Assembly: GCA_964402955.1 (NCBI GenBank)
Contig: CAYOEZ010000051.1
Span: 1-23,483 of the forward strand
Length of the DNA: 23,483 bases
Direction: 5' to 3'
DNA from: CAYOEZ01 sp964402955
GTDB lineage: Bacteria; Chloroflexota; DTOL01; DAOUCN01
The notes under the pieces are model-generated. The model did not search any database. It was not told where the DNA came from and worked only from the letters and a program-made list of their open reading frames with translations. A program made the position numbers and the translations under genes. Positions 1 to 7,870 of the stretch are shown here, in pieces (position 1 is the stretch's first letter; every line of letters begins with the position of its first letter).

Positions 1-13
1 GGCGGCGGAGTGA

Positions 14-42
14 TGTGGAGTGCGACGTCTCCAGACGCCGCG
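14..42. repeat. partial copy of the GTGGAGTGCGACG palindromic repeat
   Basis: The first 14 bases (TGTGGAGTGCGACG) are identical to the outer arm of the palindromic repeat at 61-131 and 2721-2824. The sequence then diverges and there is no matching right arm before the next copy begins. It looks like a degraded or fused half copy of the same family. Confidence 0.6.
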
Positions 43-60
43 CACAGCGCGGCCGGGAGA

Positions 61-131
61 TGTGGAGTGCGACGAATCCTTTCGTCGCGGAAAGTGCGAA
101 AACGCGACGAAAGGATTCGTCGCACTCCACA
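61..131. repeat. palindromic repeat, copy 1 (29-bp perfect inverted repeat)
   Basis: Bases 61-89 and 103-131 are perfect reverse complements (29 bp) around a 13-base loop, so the RNA would form a long hairpin. The outer arm TGTGGAGTGCGACGA is shared with the copies at 2721-2824 and 10647-10736. The inner part differs between copies (ATCCTTTCGTCGC here, CTCCTGTCGTCGC in the others), but each copy keeps its own arms complementary. It ends 40 bases before the start codon of the first cooC-type gene and may affect that gene's leader. Confidence 0.9.
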
Positions 132-171
132 TATGTACTCCACATCGGGCAAATGGAATGCAAAGGGATCA

Positions 172-942
172 ATGACAACGACGATTGCAGTGGCAGGCAA
201 AGGTGGGACGGGCAAGACGACAGTGGCTGCCCTGCTCATACGCTATCTGGTGCAAAACAACAAAGGCTCGGTGCTGGCGATTGACGCTGACCCCAGTTCG
301 AACCTGAACCTGGCGCTCGGTGTGCCTCTGGAACAGACGATCGGCAATGTCCGTGAAGAAGCCCTGATCAAAGTGCAGGCCGGTAAGATGGGCAGTGGCA
401 TGACCAAGACTGACTTTCTCGAGTATGGCGTGCGCGACGCGCTGGTGGAAGAGAAGGGGTTTGATCTACTGGCGATGGGCAGGCCGGAAGGGCAGGGCTG
501 CTACTGCGCGGCCAACAGCATCCTGCGCAATTCGATGGATCGCCTGGCACTGGGTTATGACTACGTGGTGATGGACAACGAGGCCGGGCTTGAGCACCTC
601 AGCCGGCGCACGACCAACGATGTGGACACTTTGCTCATTGTGTCCGATTTCAGCCAGCGTGGCATCGTGGCGGCTGGCCGCGTGGCCGAGCTGACACGGG
701 AACTCAAGACCAAAGTCAGGCGCATGGGTTTGATCCTGAACCGTGCGCATGGCTGGACGGCGCAGACGCTGCCGGCCGAGGTCAAGGCTGCGGTCGACTC
801 CACCGGCGTGCCTCTTTTCGCTGTCGTGCCAGAGGATACAGTTCTCGGTGAATACGACTTGCTCGGCAAGCCATTGTGGGACTTACCTAATAGCTCTCTT
901 GCCTGGCAGGCCTTGACTGCCACGTTTTCGTCGCTACTCTGA
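172..942 (+). CDS. CooC-type nickel-insertion ATPase (first copy)
   Basis: This 256-residue MinD/ParA-type P-loop ATPase is of the CooC family, whose members help insert nickel into carbon monoxide dehydrogenase (CODH) and CODH/acetyl-CoA synthase. The deviant Walker A motif AGKGGTGKTT spans residues 8-17. AIDADPSSNLNLALG follows at about 36-50. The CooC signature GRPEGQGCYC has its metal-binding Cys-x-Cys pair at residues 110 and 112. The ATG at 172 is chosen because the family N-terminus begins there and AAAGGG lies just upstream; the frame stays open to base 10 only by reading through palindromic repeat copy 1. It is followed after 39 bases by the NuoE-like gene in the same direction. No CODH gene is in the window, so the client enzyme is inferred. 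Confidence 0.88.
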   Translation: MTTTIAVAGKGGTGKTTVAALLIRYLVQNNKGSVLAIDADPSSNLNLALGVPLEQTIGNVREEALIKVQAGKMGSGMTKTDFLEYGVRDALVEEKGFDLLAMGRPEGQGCYCAANSILRNSMDRLALGYDYVVMDNEAGLEHLSRRTTNDVDTLLIVSDFSQRGIVAAGRVAELTRELKTKVRRMGLILNRAHGWTAQTLPAEVKAAVDSTGVPLFAVVPEDTVLGEYDLLGKPLWDLPNSSLAWQALTATFSSLL

Positions 943-981
943 GGTTGCTTTTCTGAGATTAAGCCCACAAAGAGGTCGGCT

Positions 982-1395
982 ATGCTCTTGGACAATAGTA
1001 GGCACGCCATCCTGGTTCTACGCGCCATGTATCCCCGGCGCCAGTCTGCCCTGATTCCAGCGCTGTCCGTGGCTCAAGAGGAGTACGGTTATCTTTCCGA
1101 CGCCATCGTCGGCGAAGTGGCGCAGATGCTCGACATTCCTGTGGTCGAGGTCGAGGCCGTTGCCAGTTGCTACACCATGTTCCGCCGCCACAAAGTGGGA
1201 TCAACAATCATCCGCCTGTGTACGAACATATCGTGCCACCTCAACGGCGCCGACACGGTGGCCACCTACGTCAGCAAGAAGCCTGGTATCGGCGATAGGC
1301 AGACAACGCCAGACGGGAAGATTACCCTCGAATTCGTCGAGCGCCTGGGCTCTTGTGACAGGGCGCCCATCATGCTCGTCAACGATTATCTCTAG
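982..1395 (+). CDS. NuoE-like [2Fe-2S] subunit with premature amber stop
   Basis: This is a thioredoxin-fold [2Fe-2S] subunit like NuoE/HndA, which passes electrons between a NuoF-type flavoprotein and partner centres. The ATG at 982 follows AGAGG, and the 137-residue product has YTMF at 64-67 and LCTNISC with Cys80 and Cys85. Two things are odd. The second ligand motif, normally CxGxC, reads RLGSC, so residue 121 (CGC at 1342-1344) is Arg where Cys is expected and only Cys125 remains. A TAG at 1393-1395 ends the frame early; the same frame continues ANLTLEQVDDIL... to a TGA at 1456-1458, which matches the usual NuoE tail (NDxYxENLTxExVDxIL). That TGA lies 4 bases before nuoF, as expected for the original gene end. 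The gene is either decaying, affected by a sequencing error, or makes a shortened subunit. Confidence 0.85.
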   Translation: MLLDNSRHAILVLRAMYPRRQSALIPALSVAQEEYGYLSDAIVGEVAQMLDIPVVEVEAVASCYTMFRRHKVGSTIIRLCTNISCHLNGADTVATYVSKKPGIGDRQTTPDGKITLEFVERLGSCDRAPIMLVNDYL

Positions 1396-1462
1396 GCCAA
1401 CCTGACCCTTGAACAAGTGGACGACATTCTAGGTGGGATACAGAACGAGTGTGGGTGAACAA

Positions 1463-2707
1463 ATGAGTGAGAAGATCGTGCTGAAAGATGCCGACGTTGC
1501 CGGAATCGCCGATATTGGCGTCTACCTTGCGCATGGCGGCTATGCAGGGCTGCGCAAGGCGTTGCGTGATCTGACGCCCGAGCAGATCACCGACATGGTG
1601 AAGCGGTCAGGGTTGCGCGGCCGGGGCGGCGCTGGCTTCCCCACCGGGATCAAGTGGGGCTTTACCCCCAAGAATATCTGGCCCCACTACCTGGTTTGTA
1701 ACGCTGACGAAGGCGAGCCGGGCACGTTCAAAGACCGCGACATCATGGTCAAGGTGCCGCACCGGCTGATCGAGGCGATTGCCATCGCCAGCTATGCCAT
1801 CGGCGCCGGGCGCGCGTTCATCTACGTGCGTGGCGAGTATGCGCAGGCAGCGCGCAGCCTCAGCGCTGCACTGGCTCAGGCCGCGCAGCATGGCTTCCTC
1901 GGCCAGAACATCCTCGGCTCTGGCTTCGATCTAGCGATCACCGTGCATTGCGGCGCCGGCTCGTATGAGTGCGGCGAAGAGACGGCTCTGCTCGAGTCTC
2001 TAGAAGGTAAACGCGGCATGCCGCGCATCAAGCCCCCCTTTCCTGCCGTCGCCGGCCTGTATGGCAAGCCGACTGTCATCAACAATGTGGAGACGTTGGC
2101 CAACATTCCGCACATTGTCAATAACGGGCCGGCATGGTTTGCCGCAATCGGCACGCCCAAAAGCACTGGGACGCGCATCTTTTGCGTCAGCGGCCATGTC
2201 AACAAGCCCGGCAACTATGAGTTGCCCATGGGCGTGTCGCTGCGCGATCTGATCTACGAACACGCTGGCGGCGTGCGCGGCGGTAAAGCGCTCAAGGCCG
2301 TCATCCCCGGCGGGTCATCCTCGGCCGTGCTGCGAGCCGACCAGATCGATATACTGCTGGATTTCGAGTCGCTGGCAGCAGCCGGTTCCAGCCTGGGCTC
2401 GGCCGGCGTCATCGTGATGGACGAAACGACCGACATGGTGCGCATGGCGCTGCGCCTGATGCACTTCTACGCACACGAATCGTGCGGCAAGTGTACCCCC
2501 TGCCGCATCGGCACGGCGCGCATGGTTGATATTATGGAGCGGATTGTGCGCGGCAAGGGCAAGGTAGCCGACCTCGACCGGCTGCAAACGCTGGGACAAA
2601 CGATGAAGGCGGGCTCGCTGTGTGGCCTGGGCCAGACGGCGTTCAACCCTGTGACGAGCACGATACGTAACTTCCGTGACGAGTACATGGCGTATATGAA
2701 GAAGTGA
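1463..2707 (+). CDS. NuoF-like NADH-binding flavoprotein subunit
   Basis: This 414-residue protein is a NuoF/51-kDa-type subunit that oxidises NAD(P)H with FMN and a [4Fe-4S] cluster. The FMN/NADH site shows GRGGAGFPTGIKWG near residue 50, CNADEGEPGTFKDRD, and YECGEETALLESLEGKRG. The C-terminal cluster ligands are Cys341, Cys344, Cys347 (ESCGKCTPCR) and Cys387 (SLCGLGQ). The start at 1463 (MSEKIVLKD) follows the natural NuoE end by 4 bases; an in-frame ATG at 1433 overlaps the NuoE tail and is less likely. Its length is that of plain NuoF: it lacks the N-terminal ferredoxin-like and C-terminal 2[4Fe-4S] extensions of electron-bifurcating HydB/HndC proteins. All ligands are intact, in contrast to its NuoE neighbour. 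Confidence 0.93.
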   Translation: MSEKIVLKDADVAGIADIGVYLAHGGYAGLRKALRDLTPEQITDMVKRSGLRGRGGAGFPTGIKWGFTPKNIWPHYLVCNADEGEPGTFKDRDIMVKVPHRLIEAIAIASYAIGAGRAFIYVRGEYAQAARSLSAALAQAAQHGFLGQNILGSGFDLAITVHCGAGSYECGEETALLESLEGKRGMPRIKPPFPAVAGLYGKPTVINNVETLANIPHIVNNGPAWFAAIGTPKSTGTRIFCVSGHVNKPGNYELPMGVSLRDLIYEHAGGVRGGKALKAVIPGGSSSAVLRADQIDILLDFESLAAAGSSLGSAGVIVMDETTDMVRMALRLMHFYAHESCGKCTPCRIGTARMVDIMERIVRGKGKVADLDRLQTLGQTMKAGSLCGLGQTAFNPVTSTIRNFRDEYMAYMKK

Positions 2708-2720
2708 CGCACGCGTTGAC

Positions 2721-2824
2721 TGTGGAGTGCGACGACTCCTGTCGTCGCTCCATTGCGCATAGTTGCACGCTTGCGACGATAGGAATGCCCGATAGAGCGG
2801 GGCAGGCTCTCGTCGCACTCCACA
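2721..2824. repeat. palindromic repeat, copy 2, between nuoF-like and nuoG-like genes
   Basis: The left arm at 2721-2748 (TGTGGAGTGCGACGACTCCT...) pairs with a right arm at 2773-2824. The right arm is interrupted by about 25 bases containing TGCCCGATAGAGCGGGGCA, itself a small hairpin. The right half from 2773 matches copy 3 (10687-10736) with only about four differences in 50 bases. It fills most of the nuoF-nuoG gap and would make a strong hairpin in a shared mRNA. Confidence 0.9.
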
Positions 2825-2890
2825 GTCGCAACAATGGGAAGGATCGCACACCATACAAGCCGCCGCACAAGTCGCCGGAGGGCGCAGAGA

Positions 2891-5407
2891 ATGCCCATTT
2901 CACTGACCATCAACGACAAAGCCGTTACTGCCGAGCCAGGCATGACCGTGCTTCAAGCCGCCCTGGCCAACAGCATCTATATCCCGACCCTGTGCTATGC
3001 GCCGAAGCTGAAGCCATTTGGCGGCTGCCGCCTGTGCGTCGTGGAAATCGAAAAGCGCAACGGCATGCCGACGGCCTGCACCGAGCCGATCGCTGGAGGC
3101 ATGGTGGTGCGCACCGAGACTCCCGCGCTGCAGACACAGCGGCAAGAGACGCTCTCGCTGCTCCTGTCCGAGCACCCCTACACCTGCCTGACCTGCGGCC
3201 AGAAGAAGGGCTGTGTTGAGTTTCAGGGCACGATTCGCAAGGCGGCGGTCACAACCGGTTGCCAGTACTGCCCCAAAAACGGCCAGTGTGAGATACAGTC
3301 GGTGCTCGACTACGTGTGCGTGCCGGAAGTGCCTTATCCCATCACTTATCGCGGGCTGCCTGTGGAGCAGGACGACCCCTTCTTCGACCGCGACATGAAC
3401 TTGTGCATCGTGTGTGGCCGCTGTGTGCGGGCCTGCACGGACCTCCGCCATGCCAATGTCCTCACGCTGATCGGTCGCGGCGACCACACGGTGGTGGCCA
3501 CAGCGTCCGGGCATTCGTTGCTCGATGCGGGTTGCCAGTTCTGCGGGCGGTGTGTGGATGCTTGCCCGACCGGAGCGCTCTTCGACAAGAGAAGCAAGTG
3601 GGAGGGCGTGCCGACCGCTATCCTGCCCAGTATCTGCGCCTATTGCTCGGTCGGTTGCGCCGTCAATATGCAGATGCGGCATGGGAAAGTGATCCGCGCT
3701 GTGGGCAACGACGATGGCGCCACGAACGACGGCGAAATCTGCGTGCGCGCCCGCTTCGGTGTTGTCGATGTCGTCCACAATCCGACGCGCTTGAAGGCGC
3801 CCTGGGCGAAACCCGGTCTGCGCCTGGTGCAAGTGCCGTGGGAGGCAGCGCTCGATGCCGTGGCGGCGGGGCTGAGCGCACACAAGGGGGACGAGTTCGC
3901 CGCCATCGGCCCGGCGAGCGCGACGAACGAAGATCTGTTCATGCTGCAGAAGTTCGCCCGCACGGTCATGAAGAGCAACAACGTGGCGTTGGCTACGGGC
4001 TTCCCTGACCATGCGATTGCCGCCGATGTCCTCAAGAGCGCGGGCGCGCCGATCTCGGCTATCCGCAAGGCTGGGATGATCCTTGTCATAGGCAGCAATC
4101 CGTTTGACTCGCACCCCATTGTTGGCCTCGAGATACGCCATGCACTCAGCAGCGGTGCACAACTGATGACGATAGACCCGCGCCAGACCAGGGTTACGCG
4201 CGCCTCAGACCTCAGCCTTCATGCCAATCCGGGCGGTGATCGTGTGCTACTGGCAGGGATCTTGAAAGCGCTGGCCGGGCGCGTGCCCATCGATCTGCCC
4301 ATGCTCAAGCGTGTGTCGCTGCGACAGGCGGCAGCAACGAGCGGCGTCGGCGCGGAGACGATCGAGAGCGCTGCGGGCATGCTGGCAGAGCACAAGCCAG
4401 TCATGATCATTTACGGTTCAGGGGTGACGCACCAACCGCACGCCGCCGCCACGATCACGGCCATCCGCAATCTGGCTATTGTGCTCAACGCCGCTGTGAT
4501 GTGCTTGCCCGGAGAGGGCAACATCGTGGGCGCCTACGACATGGGGATGGATCCGTCTCTGCTGCCCGGCTACCGCCCAACGCGTCGCTCCGGACGCGAC
4601 TATCACGCCATTCTGGACGGCATCCGCAAGGGCGAGGTGAAGGCGCTGTATCTGGCGGGCGACGTACCAAACCTGCCTGAGCTTGCCCTCGTGCCTTTTC
4701 TAGTGGTGCAGGGAATCGTGTACGGAGATGTGCTGAAGCACGCACAGGCGGCTTTGCCTGCCACGACTTTTGCCGAGATGGACGGCACGATGACCAACCT
4801 GGAAGGCCGCGTACAGCGTGTGCGCAAGGTCATCAATCCCGTCGGGCAGGCGCGGCCAGGCTGGATGATCGTGCAGGACATTGCCCGGCGTATGGGTGCC
4901 ACCTGGAACGCCCAATCGCCAGATGACGTGATGGCCGAGATCGGTGCGGCGATTCCCGCCTACGCTCATGTCGACGATAGCACCCTGGGAGTCTCAGGCG
5001 TCCTGCGTCGCTTCACGTCTCCGCCAGCCACGCTCGGCCGCTTCAGTCTCGCCGCGGCGGGCCCGGTCGGCAGCGCCGAGTTTCCTCTGACCCTTATTGT
5101 GGAGCGCAACCGCCTGGTCTACAATGGCGTCTCTCTGAGCAAAGAAGCCAAGGGCATGAGCGAGTTGAAGAAGGAGAATGTGCTGCACGTGGGCCTGGCT
5201 GACGCGGCACGGCTGGGCATTGCCGAGGGCAGCCAGATCAAGTGCAGTTCCGTGCATGGCAGCGCCTACTGGACGGCTCATCTCGATGCAGGCATGCGCG
5301 ACGGTATGGCGTTCGTCAGCGTCAATCCTGTGTCTGGCTCGCCGGTCTTTCCCGACCTGACTGCGAGCACCAAAGTCTATGCGCTGCGCGTCGAGGCCAG
5401 CGAGTAG
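2891..5407 (+). CDS. formate-dehydrogenase/NuoG-like iron-sulfur subunit lacking catalytic residues
   Basis: This 838-residue protein has the layout of NAD-linked formate dehydrogenase alpha or NuoG. A [2Fe-2S] domain has Cys35, 46, 49 and 63. A His-ligated [4Fe-4S] site has His95, Cys99, 102 and 108. A CQYCPKNGQC motif (124-133) follows, then two ferredoxin clusters (Cys172/175/178/182 and 215/218/221/225). The molybdopterin domain opens with Cys249/252/256/284 and ends in a dinucleotide-binding domain. GSNPFDSHPIVG and GAYDMGMDPSLLPGY align with E. coli FdhF. Where FdhF has Sec140-His141, this protein reads ATGFPDHA (367-374), and the loop carrying Arg333 reads LPGEGNIVG. Formate oxidation therefore looks unlikely; electron transfer or another substrate is possible. 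The start at 2891 follows GGAGGG. Confidence 0.85.
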   Translation: MPISLTINDKAVTAEPGMTVLQAALANSIYIPTLCYAPKLKPFGGCRLCVVEIEKRNGMPTACTEPIAGGMVVRTETPALQTQRQETLSLLLSEHPYTCLTCGQKKGCVEFQGTIRKAAVTTGCQYCPKNGQCEIQSVLDYVCVPEVPYPITYRGLPVEQDDPFFDRDMNLCIVCGRCVRACTDLRHANVLTLIGRGDHTVVATASGHSLLDAGCQFCGRCVDACPTGALFDKRSKWEGVPTAILPSICAYCSVGCAVNMQMRHGKVIRAVGNDDGATNDGEICVRARFGVVDVVHNPTRLKAPWAKPGLRLVQVPWEAALDAVAAGLSAHKGDEFAAIGPASATNEDLFMLQKFARTVMKSNNVALATGFPDHAIAADVLKSAGAPISAIRKAGMILVIGSNPFDSHPIVGLEIRHALSSGAQLMTIDPRQTRVTRASDLSLHANPGGDRVLLAGILKALAGRVPIDLPMLKRVSLRQAAATSGVGAETIESAAGMLAEHKPVMIIYGSGVTHQPHAAATITAIRNLAIVLNAAVMCLPGEGNIVGAYDMGMDPSLLPGYRPTRRSGRDYHAILDGIRKGEVKALYLAGDVPNLPELALVPFLVVQGIVYGDVLKHAQAALPATTFAEMDGTMTNLEGRVQRVRKVINPVGQARPGWMIVQDIARRMGATWNAQSPDDVMAEIGAAIPAYAHVDDSTLGVSGVLRRFTSPPATLGRFSLAAAGPVGSAEFPLTLIVERNRLVYNGVSLSKEAKGMSELKKENVLHVGLADAARLGIAEGSQIKCSSVHGSAYWTAHLDAGMRDGMAFVSVNPVSGSPVFPDLTASTKVYALRVEASE

Positions 5408-5439
5408 CGTATCTCGCGCCGATGAATGGCGTCAAACGC

Positions 5440-5469
5440 TTGACTTTGCCATAGCGCAGGCAGTATACT
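5440..5469 (+). promoter_or_regulatory. sigma70-type promoter for the nfnA-nfnB-small ORF-cooC segment
   Basis: TTGACT (5440-5445) is separated by 18 bases from TATACT (5464-5469), about 100 bases before the NfnA-like start. The surrounding stretch (5408-5572) is AT-rich compared with its neighbours and has no other coding content. The second half of the redox cluster can therefore probably be transcribed on its own. Confidence 0.6.
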
Positions 5470-5572
5470 TAGTGTGCTTAAGTGATTGTTATGATAATAA
5501 ACGTGAAATCGCCCGCCAGGGTGGGGTATTGCGGCAGACGGTACGATGGACGGTGGCCGTGGGAGTAGCGAT

Positions 5573-6454
5573 ATGAGTGGTTCCGGTACAGATGCCTCAT
5601 GGAATGAGCACGTACACCAGCATGACCCGATCGAGCCGGGGCCGGTGACGGTGGTGGAGCGCAAGCAGTTGGCCCCCAATATCCAGTTGCTGACGGTGCA
5701 TTCTCCGGTGGTCGCTGCCAAGATAGAGGCGGGCAACTTCGTCATCGTACGCGCCGACGAACACGGCGAGCGCACGCCCTTGACGGTCGCCGATTGGGAT
5801 CGCCAGGCGGGGACAGTCAGTTGTGTCTTCATGACGGTCGGCACGTCCACCTACAAGCTGAGCAAACTGAAGAAGGGCGACATTATCCCGACCTTTGTTG
5901 GCCCGCTAGGCAAGCCACTGGAGGTCGACAACTTTGGCACGGTGCTGCTCATCGGCGGCTGCTATGGCATCGGTATTCTCTACCCGCTGGCGCGTGCCCT
6001 CAAAGCGAATGGCAACCGTGTCATATCGGTTATTGAAGGGCGAAGCAACTTTCTGCTCTACTGGCAGGACCGGCTCGAAGCGGTCAGCGATCAGGTCATC
6101 TACGCGACGAAAGACCTCTCGAATGGCGATGATCGCGACGCGTCCGCTGTGATCGAGGGACTGGTAAAGGCGGGCCAGCCCTTGGACCGGGTGTTCGCCA
6201 TTGGCTGCACGTTCCTCATGTTCCACATGTCGCAGGTGACACGGCCGCATGGCATTAAGACCATTGTGAGCTTGAACCCGATCATGATCGATGGCACGGG
6301 CATGTGTGGGGCGTGCCGGGTGTCAATTGGCGGCGAGACGAAGTTTGCCTGTGTGGACGGGCCGGACTTCGATGGTCATCTGGTTGACTGGGATCTATTG
6401 CTGGCGCGGCGTAAGGCGTATCTTGGGCCTGAGTCCGAGTCGGCTGAGAGGTAA
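5573..6454 (+). CDS. NfnA/SudB-like FAD/NAD(P)-binding [2Fe-2S] flavoprotein
   Basis: This 293-residue ferredoxin-NADP reductase-type protein resembles NfnA (small subunit of NADH-dependent ferredoxin:NADP oxidoreductase), SudB of sulfide dehydrogenase and dihydroorotate dehydrogenase PyrK. An FAD-binding barrel (about 22-115, with RTPLTVAD at 67-74) is followed by a nucleotide-binding fold starting LLIGGCYGIGILYPLARAL (125-143). A C-terminal [2Fe-2S] site has MIDGTGMCGACR with Asp240, Cys245 and Cys248, plus Cys260 (FACVDGP). The start at 5573 follows GGGAG seven bases upstream; an ATG at 5546 in frame has no such site. It lies 6 bases before the NfnB-like gene, the standard pairing for a two-subunit enzyme. 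Confidence 0.9.
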   Translation: MSGSGTDASWNEHVHQHDPIEPGPVTVVERKQLAPNIQLLTVHSPVVAAKIEAGNFVIVRADEHGERTPLTVADWDRQAGTVSCVFMTVGTSTYKLSKLKKGDIIPTFVGPLGKPLEVDNFGTVLLIGGCYGIGILYPLARALKANGNRVISVIEGRSNFLLYWQDRLEAVSDQVIYATKDLSNGDDRDASAVIEGLVKAGQPLDRVFAIGCTFLMFHMSQVTRPHGIKTIVSLNPIMIDGTGMCGACRVSIGGETKFACVDGPDFDGHLVDWDLLLARRKAYLGPESESAER

Positions 6455-6460
6455 TGCGCA

Positions 6461-7861
6461 ATGCCGAAGAAGATCATTCCCAAGAAGACGCCGATGCTGG
6501 AACAACCGGCAGAAGAGCGCATACACAATTATGAAGAAGTTCCCTACGGCTATACACCCGAAGAGGCGATGGCTGAGGCGATCCGTTGTCTGGAATGTGC
6601 ACGCCCTAGCTGCATCAAGGGCTGTCCGGTGAACATCGACATCCCGCGTTTCCTCAAACTGGTGGCGGCAGGCGACTTTCGTGGCGCGGTAGGTGTGATC
6701 AAAGAGACCAACGCCTTGCCGGCGATCACTGGCCGTGTCTGCCCGCAAGAAGAGCAATGCGAAGGCGTCTGTGTCCTGTGCAAGCGCTATGAGTCGGTGG
6801 GCATTGGCCGGTTGGAGCGATTTGTCGCCGACTGGGAGGCCGAACAGGGAACGCTGCCTGCGCCGCAGCTTCCGCCGCCAACAGGCAAGAGGGTTGCCGT
6901 CGTGGGGTCCGGCCCGGCCGGGCTGACCGTGGCCGCTGACCTTGCCAAGATGGGGCATCAGGTGACGATCTTCGAGGCGCTGCACGAGGCGGGCGGGGTG
7001 CTGATCTACGGTATCCCGGAGTTCCGGCTGCCCAAGGCCATCGTGAGCCGCGAGGTGGAGTATGTATTGAGCCTGGGCGTAAAGCTGGTCAAGGACTTCG
7101 TTGTCGGCAAAGCAGCGACGCTCGATGAGCTATTGCAGCAGTATGAGGCGGTCTTTCTGGGTACGGGCGCGGGGCTGCCCTGGTTCCTGGGTATCCCCGG
7201 CGAGAACCTGAACGGCGTCTACTCAGCCAACGAGTACCTGACGCGGGCCAACTTGATGAAGGCGTACCGCTTTCCAGAGTACGACACACCCATTGCCCTG
7301 GGACAGCACGTGGCGACAGTTGGCGGCGGCAACGTGGCGATGGATTCGGCGCGCACGGCGCTACGGCTGGGCGCAAAGGAATCGATCATCGTCTACCGCC
7401 GTACGCTGGAAGAGATGCCGGCGCGCCGCGAAGAGATTCACCATGCCCAACAAGAGGGTATCCGCTTCGAGATTCTGGCGACGCCCATCGCCTTGCACGG
7501 GGACAAGAATGGCTGGGTCAAAGAGATTGAATGCATCAAGAACGAGCTTGGCGAGCCGGATTCCTCCGGACGCCGCCGGCCCGTGCCGATCAAGGATTCC
7601 AATTATCGCATTCCCATCGATGTCGCCGTGCTGGCGATTGGCCAGAGCCCCAACCCGCTGATTCCGCGCACCACGCCCGATCTCAAGACAGCCAAGCAGA
7701 ATGTGGTGGCTGTCGAAGAGAATACAATGAAGACATCGAAGAAAGGCGTGTTTGCCGGCGGCGACGTGGCAACCGGCGGCGCAACCGTCATTCTGGCGAT
7801 GGGGCAGGGTAAGCAAGCGGCTGCGGCCATCGACGTGTACCTGAAGACGGGGGAGTGGTGA
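6461..7861 (+). CDS. NfnB/SudA-like (glutamate synthase small-subunit type) flavoprotein
   Basis: This 466-residue protein belongs to the GltD/NfnB/SudA family. The N-terminal cluster domain has Cys43, 46, 51, 55 (CLECARPSCIKGC) and Cys94, 100, 104, 107 (CPQEEQCEGVCVLC). The FAD Rossmann motif VVGSGPAG is at 148-154, followed by GGVLIYGIPEFRLPK. A second nucleotide fold has TVGGGNVAMDSARTALRLG, and the C-terminus has GVFAGGDVATGGATVILAMGQG. Next to the NfnA-like gene it most likely forms an NfnAB-type heterodimer. With GltD absent from an amidotransferase context, glutamate synthesis is unlikely. Whether it bifurcates electrons or acts as a sulfide or plain NADPH:ferredoxin reductase cannot be read from the sequence. 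Confidence 0.92.
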   Translation: MPKKIIPKKTPMLEQPAEERIHNYEEVPYGYTPEEAMAEAIRCLECARPSCIKGCPVNIDIPRFLKLVAAGDFRGAVGVIKETNALPAITGRVCPQEEQCEGVCVLCKRYESVGIGRLERFVADWEAEQGTLPAPQLPPPTGKRVAVVGSGPAGLTVAADLAKMGHQVTIFEALHEAGGVLIYGIPEFRLPKAIVSREVEYVLSLGVKLVKDFVVGKAATLDELLQQYEAVFLGTGAGLPWFLGIPGENLNGVYSANEYLTRANLMKAYRFPEYDTPIALGQHVATVGGGNVAMDSARTALRLGAKESIIVYRRTLEEMPARREEIHHAQQEGIRFEILATPIALHGDKNGWVKEIECIKNELGEPDSSGRRRPVPIKDSNYRIPIDVAVLAIGQSPNPLIPRTTPDLKTAKQNVVAVEENTMKTSKKGVFAGGDVATGGATVILAMGQGKQAAAAIDVYLKTGEW

Positions 7862-7870
7862 GGAGAAAAA

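Noticed and set aside
10..171. In-frame N-terminal extension of the first cooC-type gene
   Set aside because: The extra 54 residues are entirely encoded by palindromic repeats and intergenic sequence; the family N-terminus and a ribosome site fit the ATG at 172.
1393..1395. Genetic-code change or pyrrolysine readthrough as the explanation of the amber codon
   Set aside because: TAG, TAA and TGA all serve as ordinary stops elsewhere in the window and no pyl genes are present; a mutation or sequencing error is simpler.
61..2824. CRISPR array made of the repeated GTGGAGTGCGACG units
   Set aside because: Copies are kilobases apart, long and palindromic, with no regular spacers and no cas genes.
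2900..4162. 420-codon open frame on the - strand within the FDH-like gene
   Set aside because: It is a shadow of the well-supported + strand gene in GC-rich DNA; its translation shows no recognisable motif.
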